DNA from: SIG714 sp964638675
Lineage (GTDB): Bacteria > Bacillota > Clostridia > Oscillospirales > CAG-272
Direction: 5' to 3'
DNA: 64,000 nucleotides
NCBI GenBank assembly: GCA_964638675.1
Contig: CAZXAU010000004.1
Location: 1 to 64,000, forward strand
Shown: piece after piece, positions 1 through 8,704 of the stretch
How the letters are laid out: each line of letters starts with the position of its first letter
Position numbering within the stretch: position 1 is the stretch's first letter
Program-made: the position numbers and the translations under genes
Notes under the pieces: generated by a model
What the model saw: only the letters and a program-made list of their open reading frames with translations
Told to the model about the DNA's origin: nothing
Database searches by the model: none

Positions 1-183
1 GCCGTTTATTACAGCATTTTACAAATAAGTTCAATATCCCGGGTCAAAAAACGCCATATATGCGTCAGACAGTGCGACATATACGGCGATTTGTGGATTT
101 CTTGCGTAAATCAAGAACAAAATAACTGCACAGTTGGTACTCATTATATATCATTTGTTAATTTATATATAATTGTGATGAAC
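1..183. other. Left-edge stretch with no recognised gene
   Basis: No open frame with a credible ribosome binding site, no repeat and no RNA motif was seen here. The stretch is AT-rich towards position 160. Confidence 0.4.
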
Positions 184-229
184 CAAAAAAAGCAGCTCGG
201 TGAAGCTTCATTTACGATGCTTACCGAGC
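184..229 (-). terminator. Rho-independent terminator after the ABC permease
   Basis: On the minus strand GCTCGGTAAGC (219-229) pairs with GCTTCACCGAGC (195-206) with a one-base bulge. A run of seven Ts follows (A tract at 184-190 on the plus strand). It lies about 20 bases past the permease stop and should end the transcript. Confidence 0.85.
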
Positions 230-247
230 CGATTATATTTTTATGAA

Positions 248-1489
248 TTATGACTTTCTTATAGCTTTAATAATATCGCCGATCTTCGGTGTCGTTCCGT
301 AGAGAAGAACTCCTACACGGTATATCTTCGCCGCAACGATTCCCACGCCTATAACCGATACTATAAGCAGACCGATCGAAATAGCTATTTCATAGAACGG
401 GACATTGCTCATTGCAATTCTCGTAAACATAGCCATCGGCGATGTAAAGGGAACAAACGAGCTTATCTTCATGAGCATGGTATCAACATTTCCGCTCGAC
501 ATCGAGAACATGACTATAAAGAATCCGACAATAAAGAGCATTGTTATGGGCATGACCGATGTATTGATATCCTCAAGCTTGGACGCCGTTGAGCCGATAG
601 CGCCGTACATAAATGCATATATAAAGAATCCGAGAATGAAGAAGATTATCATATATACAAGGAGCTCAGGCGGCATATCGAATATTGATGCAATGATCTG
701 GTTTCCACCCCAGAATTCTTTATTGAAATTAAAGCAGAGAATAGCCGTTCCAAAAATCGAAATGATCTGAATCAGACCTGCAATGCAGGATGAAAAGACC
801 TTTCCGAACATCATGCTTGTCGGATTTGCACTTGTTATGAGAAGCTCCATTGCACGTGAGCTCTTCTCTGTTGCCACATTGGTTGCGACCATCTGCCCGT
901 AAAGAAGAATTACCATATAAAGTGCAAAGATCATTATATATGTATAGAAGAAATTCTCCATCTGATCCTTGCCGAGCTTTTCAACATCATGTGTAATTTC
1001 AACCGACAGAACCTGCTGTACATCCTGCACCGTCATTCCGCTTGACATCATCACACTTGCCTGATATACATTTTTCAGAACGGAGTCGGCTATATAAGTG
1101 GTCTCATCGTAGAGCGTGACATCATCTACGTAATATGTATATTCTGTAAGCGATTTAAGATAAATTGCGCAGTCGATCTCACCCGATGTGATCTTTTCCT
1201 TAATCTTTTCATGGCTTTCATTCGTCACAACGATATTGTAATCCGAAAATGCCGCACTGAAGGTATCCTTCATAATTTCAAGAAGCTCGGTCTTGTCACT
1301 GACGATCTCCATTGTCGGAAGGTCACCGGGCATTTCGGTTTCATTTCCCTCATCGATGGCATTCATTATTCTCGGGAAAAACATGACAATGACAATCGCC
1401 GCTATCATAAAAAGGGTTATTCCCACGAATACCTTATTTGTAAGATAACCGCCAAGCTCAAATTTCAGAATTTTAGAAAACTGTTTCAT
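248..1489 (-). CDS. ABC-2 type transporter permease (NatB-like)
   Basis: Membrane subunit of an ABC exporter. It has one hydrophobic segment near residues 20-40, a large extracytoplasmic domain (about 45-190), then five hydrophobic segments from about 195 to the C terminus. This is the ABC-2/NatB (YhaP-like) architecture of Na+ or drug efflux permeases. The start is the ATG at 1489, giving MKQFSKILKFE; an AAAGGAG lies 10 bases upstream. A start 30 bases further upstream would overlap the ATPase stop and lacks an SD. The partner ATPase ends 16 bases upstream, so the two form an operon. Substrate is not predictable from sequence. Confidence 0.85.
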   Translation of the reverse strand: MKQFSKILKFELGGYLTNKVFVGITLFMIAAIVIVMFFPRIMNAIDEGNETEMPGDLPTMEIVSDKTELLEIMKDTFSAAFSDYNIVVTNESHEKIKEKITSGEIDCAIYLKSLTEYTYYVDDVTLYDETTYIADSVLKNVYQASVMMSSGMTVQDVQQVLSVEITHDVEKLGKDQMENFFYTYIMIFALYMVILLYGQMVATNVATEKSSRAMELLITSANPTSMMFGKVFSSCIAGLIQIISIFGTAILCFNFNKEFWGGNQIIASIFDMPPELLVYMIIFFILGFFIYAFMYGAIGSTASKLEDINTSVMPITMLFIVGFFIVMFSMSSGNVDTMLMKISSFVPFTSPMAMFTRIAMSNVPFYEIAISIGLLIVSVIGVGIVAAKIYRVGVLLYGTTPKIGDIIKAIRKS

Positions 1490-1505
1490 GGTCCGATCGC
1501 TCCTT

Positions 1506-2396
1506 TCACATCCGTTCACTTGCGTACTGAACGAAAATATCGTTCAGCGACGGCTCGAAAACGCTGACTTCGTCAATATCAAAGGTCTGAGAAAGCTTTT
1601 GAATTGCCGATTTTTTATCATCCGGTGAAGGCAGTGTGATCATCAGTGAACCGTCAGACATCTTTTTACAGCAATCCTTAAATTCTCTTTCAATTTCATC
1701 GGCATCGCAGGAACGTACAACAAGACGATTTCTCGGATAATTTCTCTTGATTTCCGCGATATCTCCCGAAAGTACGACTTTGCCGCCATTGAGTATTGCG
1801 ATGCTGTCGCAGAATTCCTCTATGTAGTTCATCTGATGGCTCGAGAACAAAACTATCTTTCCCCTTGAGATCTGCTCTTTTACCACATCCTTAAGGAGCA
1901 GGGCATTGACAGGGTCAAGTCCGGAGAAAGGTTCATCGAGTATCACTATATCGGGATCGTGTGCAAGAGCTGTAACCAATTGTATCTTCTGCTGATTTCC
2001 CTTTGAAAGAGTGTCAAGCCTCTTGTCGCGGTATTCGGTCATTCCGAGCCTGTCAAGCCATTTGTTGACCTGACTTACAGAATCGGAATGTGACAATCCT
2101 TTCAGCTCGGTGAAATAGACAAGCTGATCGATTATTTTTTTCTTCGGATACAGTCCCCTTTCCTCGGGAAGATATCCGAAGCTTATTTTTTTCCTGTCTA
2201 TTGCTTTGCCGTCTATGAGAACTTCACCGCTATCGGCAGGGAAAACATCCATCAGGATCCTGATACTCGTAGTTTTTCCCGCTCCGTTTCTTCCCAAAAG
2301 TCCGAGGGCACTTCCGCTCCCGGCAGAAAACGACACGCTCTCAAGAACACGCTTTGGGCCGAATGACTTGTAAATGTTTCTGAACTCCAATATCAT
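1506..2396 (-). CDS. ABC transporter ATP-binding protein (NatA-like)
   Basis: ATPase that powers the adjacent permease. Walker A is GRNGAGKTT, the ABC signature is the degenerate LSKGNQQ, and Walker B is VILDEP followed by FSGLDP. After the roughly 220-residue nucleotide-binding domain comes a C-terminal extension ending FVQYASERM, typical of the DUF4162 tail of NatA/CcmA-type exporters. The SD is AGGAAAGG seven bases before the ATG. A promoter lies at 2478-2506. The family exports Na+, bacteriocins or other toxic compounds; which one is unknown here. Confidence 0.9.
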   Translation of the reverse strand: MILEFRNIYKSFGPKRVLESVSFSAGSGSALGLLGRNGAGKTTSIRILMDVFPADSGEVLIDGKAIDRKKISFGYLPEERGLYPKKKIIDQLVYFTELKGLSHSDSVSQVNKWLDRLGMTEYRDKRLDTLSKGNQQKIQLVTALAHDPDIVILDEPFSGLDPVNALLLKDVVKEQISRGKIVLFSSHQMNYIEEFCDSIAILNGGKVVLSGDIAEIKRNYPRNRLVVRSCDADEIEREFKDCCKKMSDGSLMITLPSPDDKKSAIQKLSQTFDIDEVSVFEPSLNDIFVQYASERM

Positions 2397-2477
2397 TTTT
2401 ATGCCTTTCCTATCTTACCGCCGACATGTCGTACAACAGCCGTGCAGACGTTAATTCGTTAAATTTATGACACCGCC

Positions 2478-2506
2478 ATGTTATCACATAAAGCAGCAAT
2501 TTACAA
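2478..2506 (-). promoter_or_regulatory. Sigma-A promoter for the ABC exporter operon
   Basis: On the minus strand TTGTAA (2501-2506), a 17-base spacer and TAACAT (2478-2483). Transcription would begin near 2471, about 75 bases upstream of the ATPase start. Confidence 0.6.
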
Positions 2507-2545
2507 GAATTTTTGTATTTATTTACAGAAAATTCAAACAATGAA

Positions 2546-5347
2546 TCACTTTATTCGAGAAACCAATTTTATATTGTATCTCCTACGTCCGACAGATTCG
2601 GCAATTTCAAAAGCGGCTATAACAAATATCGCAGGAATCGCCGCAAAAACCCATTCAATTCCGGACGGCATAACTATCCCGGTGAAAGCTGAAACCGATG
2701 GAATGAGAAATGACGGAATGAAAACGAGCAGGGCGACCGCTATAAACAGGGGATAAATATTGTATATCCTCACTCTTCCTCCGACATGTCCCGTGCGTGA
2801 TGACAACTCGGGAATCAGAGCTGCCTTGGCGAAAAATCCGGATATAAAAATTATCGCTGTAATATGACTGATGTCAATTGTTCCCTGACCTGACAGTATC
2901 ACGATAACCGATGTATACACAAATGTAAGCAACAGTGATGTTATTGAATATGTAAGTATCATTCTGGCCGGAATCGGAAAGCCATATAAGCTTTTTCTTC
3001 GTGAAGCTATGCCGTACAACGCTCTGCTGTCCGATTTTTCAAAGGCTATCATGATAACAGCAAGCAGATCGCATATGCACCCAGAAAAGATCATATGAAA
3101 TGGCGTCAGATATATATAACCCAGATTTATCATGACCCACGCCGCAATTCTCGCCGTAAATACAATCGCCAGATATGCACACATTACGAAGATATTCCTG
3201 TGCACACCCTTTGATGCTGTCAGTGCAGATATCATCGAATTGAACCCACCGTCTCCGCTGCTATCCGGTTTCGTGACCGTCACATCCGATACAAATCCGA
3301 GTGCTTCACATCCGCTTTTTGAGGTCTGCGATGTATTCATCGGAACGAACGGACCATTTTCATCTGTACTCACCGACATTTTATCGAACGGTGAGATGTA
3401 TTCGGACATACCTACTCTCGCACTCGTGATAGGCAGAATATCCGACAATTCCCTTCCAAGATAGCATACATTGAGAGATAAGTCATTCTGCAATATGTCG
3501 ATTACGAACTTTATTTGTCTGCCGTCAAGTCCCTTATACAGATTGTAGATCGGAATATTGGTTCGCAACATGTTGCCCGACATGGACGAAAGTGTTTTCA
3601 GATCTACGCATTCATCCTTTTTTGAAACTATTCCGAGATTGAGTGCGTGATCGTAATCAGGTTCTCCGTCATCAGGGCACAACATTATGAGCCGTATTCC
3701 TGCCGCCTTTGCATCCGAAATATTCTGCAATGCCCCTCGGAGCACAGGACGGTCAATAAATAGCAGTCCTTCAAAAACCATATCCGAAAACGTGTCAACA
3801 GGCACATGAAGATCATCTCTGACATTCGATTTTGAGGAAATAGCAAATACTGTACAATTATTTCGTATTTTCTTGTCGCAAAGTGCAACAATTTCAAGTC
3901 TTCTGTTCTTATCAAGCTCTCTTGATGAAGAACCTTTTTTTTCATATTTACAGAGATTCAGAATATCGGCGGTTGAACCGCAGACAATTGCGGTATTCAT
4001 TCCCGAACTCTTTCCGATTATGCTGACATCGTATTTTTTACCTAAAAATACCTGATTTGCAACATGACACTTTAGGGGAAATTCTTCGTCGATCTTACGG
4101 TTATATATCCCAAGTTTTTTAGCCTTTTTTATCAGTATCTCATCGCTTTGTGAAAGTGTCGCTTTATCTGAAATATCGCCCCGATAGGTTCTTCCGATAC
4201 CGTATATCCCTCTTGACACAATGGCACACTTGAGCAGATAAATTCCCTCGTCAGATTTTATGGGTGATTCACTCAGCGCTCCTGAGAAAAGCACCGATGT
4301 CAGATCTATGTCCTTTTCGCAATATAAAGATTCCTTGTGGAAAACAAGACAATCTACCTTTTGCAGTTCATCAAATTTAACATTGTTTTTGATCTTTAAT
4401 GATCGTGTGCCTTTTTTATTTCCCTTTTCTGCATTTATAATGCCGAAAGACAGAATTATCATCGAAAGAACCGGAAGAAAATCTGAAATTGCAGAAACGC
4501 AAAATGCAAGTGTAAGCGTAAAGAGATCGAATATTTCAAGCTTTGTTTCAAAAACAAATGAATACAGCGTACAGATAAACAGGAAAGCAGTAAGGACTGT
4601 CGATATAACACGGGAGATTCTGCTCAGTTTATCTATGATCTTAATTCCGCCTATACCTCTTACCGGGATCTTCTTTCCACTGTAAACAAGCTGTGTCATA
4701 TCTCCGGTTGCCACTGCAATTGCCATTGCTTTTCCCCTCATCACTATACTTGCGGCATGAAGCATATTCGCCTGTTCCTCGATAGGGATGTTGCGGTTAC
4801 TGATAAAAGATGCATTCTTTTTCAGTTGATGTGTCATTCCGTCTTCGGACGATTCACGGACTACAAGATTTTCATCATCGATCAATCTGCAATCGCATGG
4901 AACAATATCACCGGCACTCAATATAACAATATCACCCGGAACTATTGCATCCTGCCTTATGGCACAGAGCTCCCCCTCACGCATAACCTTTACAACAGGA
5001 AGTAGCTCGTTTATATTTCTCTCAAGTATCTTTCTCGCCCTTGCATACACCAAAAAAACTGTCAGCAGAGAAAACGTCAGAGCAACCAAAGCAGAGAGGA
5101 CCGTATAATGGCCGTTGATAATTGCACCGATTATGCAGACAATTATCAGCAGAAATACAGGTATGTTACATAAAGCATAAGAAAGATAATTTCCAGTGCT
5201 CACACTGTCTTTGACCTCAAACAGATCGTTTTTCCGGTATTTTTTAAGTCGGAATTTAACATCATCCCGTGACAGACCCTTTGAAAGGTCTACATCATAT
5301 TCATGTGCGACCTCATCGGGCGTCATGTCATACCATCTGTATTTCAT
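2546..5347 (-). CDS. P-type ATPase homologue with degenerate catalytic motifs (predicted pseudoenzyme)
   Basis: This 933-residue protein has the full layout of a P2-type cation ATPase: an N-terminal cation-ATPase segment, hydrophobic pairs near residues 60-105 and 250-305, a large cytoplasmic region, and about six hydrophobic segments after 720. Numbering here counts from a Met five codons upstream. The phosphorylation motif DKTGT reads HKESL (His342). TM4 PEGL reads SDFL (292-297). The TGES loop reads SSEDG (171-175). The hinge TGDGVNDAP reads LGRELSDIL, with flanking residues aligning without gaps. The TGD of the P domain reads CPDD. No frameshift or internal stop interrupts it. I infer it cannot form an aspartyl phosphate and may act as a scaffold, sensor or regulator. 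The start is the ATG after AAAGGGGACGCA. Confidence 0.85.
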   Translation of the reverse strand: MKYRWYDMTPDEVAHEYDVDLSKGLSRDDVKFRLKKYRKNDLFEVKDSVSTGNYLSYALCNIPVFLLIIVCIIGAIINGHYTVLSALVALTFSLLTVFLVYARARKILERNINELLPVVKVMREGELCAIRQDAIVPGDIVILSAGDIVPCDCRLIDDENLVVRESSEDGMTHQLKKNASFISNRNIPIEEQANMLHAASIVMRGKAMAIAVATGDMTQLVYSGKKIPVRGIGGIKIIDKLSRISRVISTVLTAFLFICTLYSFVFETKLEIFDLFTLTLAFCVSAISDFLPVLSMIILSFGIINAEKGNKKGTRSLKIKNNVKFDELQKVDCLVFHKESLYCEKDIDLTSVLFSGALSESPIKSDEGIYLLKCAIVSRGIYGIGRTYRGDISDKATLSQSDEILIKKAKKLGIYNRKIDEEFPLKCHVANQVFLGKKYDVSIIGKSSGMNTAIVCGSTADILNLCKYEKKGSSSRELDKNRRLEIVALCDKKIRNNCTVFAISSKSNVRDDLHVPVDTFSDMVFEGLLFIDRPVLRGALQNISDAKAAGIRLIMLCPDDGEPDYDHALNLGIVSKKDECVDLKTLSSMSGNMLRTNIPIYNLYKGLDGRQIKFVIDILQNDLSLNVCYLGRELSDILPITSARVGMSEYISPFDKMSVSTDENGPFVPMNTSQTSKSGCEALGFVSDVTVTKPDSSGDGGFNSMISALTASKGVHRNIFVMCAYLAIVFTARIAAWVMINLGYIYLTPFHMIFSGCICDLLAVIMIAFEKSDSRALYGIASRRKSLYGFPIPARMILTYSITSLLLTFVYTSVIVILSGQGTIDISHITAIIFISGFFAKAALIPELSSRTGHVGGRVRIYNIYPLFIAVALLVFIPSFLIPSVSAFTGIVMPSGIEWVFAAIPAIFVIAAFEIAESVGRRRYNIKLVSRIK

Positions 5348-5437
5348 TGCGTCCCCTTTCATTAAACATTTGAATCATCTGTTCTTCTCTGCCGGAATCA
5401 AAATCAGACATTATCCGCAGATCGACAATATCATATA

Positions 5438-5473
5438 ACGATCCCCCGTCTTTCTCACCGATGGAGGGATCGT
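5438..5473 (-). terminator. Possible hairpin after the Clp ATPase gene
   Basis: ACGATCCC (5438-5445) pairs with GGGATCGT (5466-5473) about 75 bases past the Clp ATPase stop. There is no clear T tract in the minus direction, so it may be a weak terminator, an mRNA-stabilising hairpin or nothing. Confidence 0.35.
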
Positions 5474-5548
5474 TTTGAAATATGCCGCAGCTTCCGCAAA
5501 CTAAATCCTCAGTCACCGCAGGGTGCTTTGGCAAATTCATTCATATAT

Positions 5549-7894
5549 TCAGCTGAGATATTTTATTTCAAGCTTATCTTTATCGGCATCGTATCCGATT
5601 CCGATATTTTTTATCGGATTTCCGTAGTTTCCGATTATCTCATTTGATATGGCATCTTCTATATTTTTCTGAATATATCTTCTCATATTTCTTGCGCCGA
5701 ATTTTTCGTCAAATGATTCCCTTGCAATAAACTCTGCCGCCTGCTGAGTATATCTGAGGTCGATAGAATGCTCCTTGAGTGCCTGACTAAGCTGTGAAAG
5801 CATAATATCCGCAATTCCAACAAAGTTTTGCATGGTAAGTGAATTGAATACAACTATCTCGTCCACTCTGTTGATAAATTCGGGCCGCAGGAAATCAGAG
5901 AGTGCCTTTAATGTTCTTTCCTTTATTAACTCATTTTTTCCCTGCAAGAATCCGGGAGTATTGACGGCATTCGTGCTTCCTGCATTTGTCGTCATTACAA
6001 TTACGGTGTTTTCAAAATTGACAGTCCTGCCCTGAGCATCGGTGATTCTTCCGTCATCAAGAATCTGTAAAAGAATATTCATGACATCGGGATGGGCCTT
6101 TTCGATCTCATCGAAAAGCACTACCGAATAAGGCTTTCTGCGTATTTTCTCGGTGAGCTGGCCTGCATCGTCATATCCCACATATCCGGGAGGCGAACCC
6201 ACAAGCCTTGAAACACTGTGCTTTTCCATGAATTCTGACATATCAACTCTGATAAGTGTTTCGGGGGAGGAGAAAAGGTCGTTTGCAAGCGTTTTTACAA
6301 GTTCGGTCTTTCCGACTCCTGTAGGGCCTGCAAATATAAACGATACCGGTTTTCTCTTATATGAAATACCTGCGCGGTTTCTCTTTATCGCACGCACGAC
6401 AGCATCGACAGCCTCGTCCTGTCCCACTATATGTGCCTTTATTCTGTCCGAGAGCTTTTCAATTCTCTCGTATTCCATTTCGGTGATATTCGTCGCCGGA
6501 ACGCCAGTCCAGAGCTCTATCACATACGCAAGCTCGTTTACGCTCAGTGCTATAGAATCTCTCTGCTTTGACAGATCGTCAAATTTATTGAACAACTGTA
6601 TTTCCTTCGATTTCAGATCGGCAAGCACACGGTATTTTTCCTCGTTTGTCTCGGTCATTCCCGATATTTCGTTTTCAAGTGTCTCCCTATCATTTCTGAC
6701 AGCGGCAAGCTCCTTTTCAACACGTTGCAGATCATTGATGACAGAGCTGTTCATCGAGAGATGTGATGATGCTTCATCAATAAGATCTATCGCCTTATCC
6801 GGCAAAAATCTGTCGGTTATATATCGCTCTGAAAGCACAGCAGCTCTTGTCAGCACCTCGTCGGGAATTACGATTCCGTGATGCTTTTCGTAATATTCCT
6901 TTATTCCCTTGAGTATCTCGACGGTGTCGGCAAGCGAAGGCTCGTCTACCGTTACAGGCTGGAAACGTCTTTCGAGTGCCGCATCTTTTTCGATATACTT
7001 TCTGTATTCGGAAAGGGTCGTAGCTCCTATAACCTGAATTTCTCCTCGTGAGAGTGCAGGTTTCAATATGTTTCCTGCGTTCATTCCGCCCTCTGCGTCT
7101 CCTGCACTGACGATCGTGTGTATCTCATCGATAACAAGTATAATATTTCCGAGACGTCTGACCTCTTCTATAAGCCCTTTGATCCTTGATTCAAACTGAC
7201 CTCTGAACTGAGTTCCGGCAACAAGAGCCGTCAGATCGAGCAGATGCACCTCTTTTTCTTCGAGCTTGACAGGAACATTCTTTTTAGCGATGCGTGAAGC
7301 AAGTGCCTCGGCGATCGCCGTTTTTCCGACACCCGGCTCACCTATAAGGCAAGGATTGTTCTTCTGCCTGCGGCAGAGTATCTGCATCACTCTCTCGATC
7401 TCTTTTTCTCGTCCGACGATCTTATCTATCTTTCCCTGTCTTGCAAGCTCGGTAAGGTCACGACAGTACATAGGGAGATATTTTCTCTCCTGTTTCCTGT
7501 CTTCCTTTTTGTCCGACTTTTTCCTCTCGTTCCGATCGTTACGGTCATTTTGAGATTTCCGATCAAGCTCACCCCTCTCATCACGGCCGCTTGTCATTTC
7601 AGTAAGATGATTCATCATTCCCGAAAATATCTTATTGAAATCCATCTGCGGTGTCTTTCCGTCAACATCTTCGCCATCCGAATCCTCAAGCTCCATGAGA
7701 CCCTCCATTTCATCATCAAGACGGTCAAGGTCCTCTTCACTCATGCCTGAGTTTTTGATTATTTCATCAACCTGCGGAATTCCGAGCTCACGTGCACATT
7801 TCAGGCAAATGCCTTCACTTGATCTTTTATCACCCTCAAGCTTGGTGATAAAAATAATTGCAGGCCGTTTATTACATCTTGAACATAGTTTCAT
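5549..7894 (-). CDS. clpE: Clp ATPase with N-terminal zinc finger (ClpE-like unfoldase)
   Basis: AAA+ unfoldase with two nucleotide-binding domains, 781 residues. The N terminus holds a four-Cys zinc finger (CSRC at 4-7, CLKC at 30-33) like ClpE, instead of the double-helical N domain of ClpC. A highly charged, probably disordered linker spans about 100-138. D1 has GEPGVGKT at 185-192 and VIDEIH near 254; a coiled-coil middle region covers about 390-450. D2 has GPTGVGKT at 523-530 and a TPGF loop where ClpP-binding unfoldases carry an (I/L/V)GF loop. It probably feeds ClpP, which is not in the window. SD is AGAGGA. No CtsR gene or operator was seen nearby. Confidence 0.85.
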   Translation of the reverse strand: MKLCSRCNKRPAIIFITKLEGDKRSSEGICLKCARELGIPQVDEIIKNSGMSEEDLDRLDDEMEGLMELEDSDGEDVDGKTPQMDFNKIFSGMMNHLTEMTSGRDERGELDRKSQNDRNDRNERKKSDKKEDRKQERKYLPMYCRDLTELARQGKIDKIVGREKEIERVMQILCRRQKNNPCLIGEPGVGKTAIAEALASRIAKKNVPVKLEEKEVHLLDLTALVAGTQFRGQFESRIKGLIEEVRRLGNIILVIDEIHTIVSAGDAEGGMNAGNILKPALSRGEIQVIGATTLSEYRKYIEKDAALERRFQPVTVDEPSLADTVEILKGIKEYYEKHHGIVIPDEVLTRAAVLSERYITDRFLPDKAIDLIDEASSHLSMNSSVINDLQRVEKELAAVRNDRETLENEISGMTETNEEKYRVLADLKSKEIQLFNKFDDLSKQRDSIALSVNELAYVIELWTGVPATNITEMEYERIEKLSDRIKAHIVGQDEAVDAVVRAIKRNRAGISYKRKPVSFIFAGPTGVGKTELVKTLANDLFSSPETLIRVDMSEFMEKHSVSRLVGSPPGYVGYDDAGQLTEKIRRKPYSVVLFDEIEKAHPDVMNILLQILDDGRITDAQGRTVNFENTVIVMTTNAGSTNAVNTPGFLQGKNELIKERTLKALSDFLRPEFINRVDEIVVFNSLTMQNFVGIADIMLSQLSQALKEHSIDLRYTQQAAEFIARESFDEKFGARNMRRYIQKNIEDAISNEIIGNYGNPIKNIGIGYDADKDKLEIKYLS

Positions 7895-8000
7895 TTCGTT
7901 TAATCCTCTGTAAAAGTTTTAATCAGTTGTTTTTGTTTATAAGATTATCCTGTCTGCCCACCTATTGCGGAACTTGCAGAATAAATTCGGTTTTCATTTG

Positions 8001-8675
8001 TCAGTTAAAGAAAGATCTCAGATCCACCATGGATGCAAGTATTGCACTGTCAGAAAATAAATTGACAATACCCGGAATAAATATCTCAAGCAGTACTGCA
8101 ATCATAAGCGACAATATGATTCCGTTTATTGCACCCAGAACTCCTCCGAGTATCTTATTCGCCTCTTTGATTCCCGGAATCAATGCCAGCATGCTGAGTA
8201 TCAGATATATGATATAAATGATAAGATAACTTGCGGCAAAAATAATAATGAACGCAAGAATATCAGACAATAACCGTGCAAAGAATTCAGAAGATCTCAC
8301 AATGATAGCCGTCTTCAGCTCCTTTTCTCCCTTTTCGGCATCGCTTTTTATCTGTTCGATAAGATCGTCGGTCTTAAAGCCGAATAAATCGAGCCTTGCA
8401 CGAATATCCGACGTTTTTTCGCTGAGATCATTTATCGTGTCATCAATATTATCGGATATATTTTCATTCGAGATAAATGCCTCAATTTTATCATATACCT
8501 TTGCATACATATATCTTTCGGTAATCATCTGAGACAGATCCGATGTAAACGTTGCAGCGATCACCAGTGCACACACAAGGCCGAGAGATTTAAAAAGTGA
8601 CTTGACGAATCCGATCTTTACACCGATGATTATATTCAATAAAACTACAATAATAAGTATGATAGCCAAAACCAT
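8001..8675 (-). CDS. CvpA family membrane protein
   Basis: A 224-residue membrane protein with hydrophobic segments near residues 1-20, 28-45, about 135-165 and 180-205, separated by a charged stretch (about 60-125). This matches the CvpA/colicin V production family, whose role outside E. coli is poorly defined (cell-envelope or division-related). The SD AGGGGG is eight bases before the ATG. It ends about 105 bases upstream of the Clp ATPase start and begins 29 bases after the DUF5711 gene, so the three are probably co-transcribed. Confidence 0.75.
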   Translation of the reverse strand: MVLAIILIIVVLLNIIIGVKIGFVKSLFKSLGLVCALVIAATFTSDLSQMITERYMYAKVYDKIEAFISNENISDNIDDTINDLSEKTSDIRARLDLFGFKTDDLIEQIKSDAEKGEKELKTAIIVRSSEFFARLLSDILAFIIIFAASYLIIYIIYLILSMLALIPGIKEANKILGGVLGAINGIILSLMIAVLLEIFIPGIVNLFSDSAILASMVDLRSFFN

Positions 8676-8704
8676 TATAATATCCCCCTGTTTGTCATTA
8701 AAAA

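Noticed and set aside
2546..5347. Treating the P-type ATPase homologue as a pseudogene
   Set aside because: The frame is full length with a good SD, and the fold-defining residues around each lost motif are kept; this fits a maintained pseudoenzyme better than decay.
5328..5540. 70-codon minus-strand frame between the Clp ATPase and P-type ATPase genes (with a CGSC motif)
   Set aside because: No SD, overlaps the start of the P-type ATPase homologue, spans the hairpin at 5438-5473 and has no recognisable family.
6153..6881. Long plus-strand frame opposite the Clp ATPase gene
   Set aside because: It is Ser/Phe-rich and mirrors the codon pattern of clpE on the other strand, a usual shadow of a well-biased gene.
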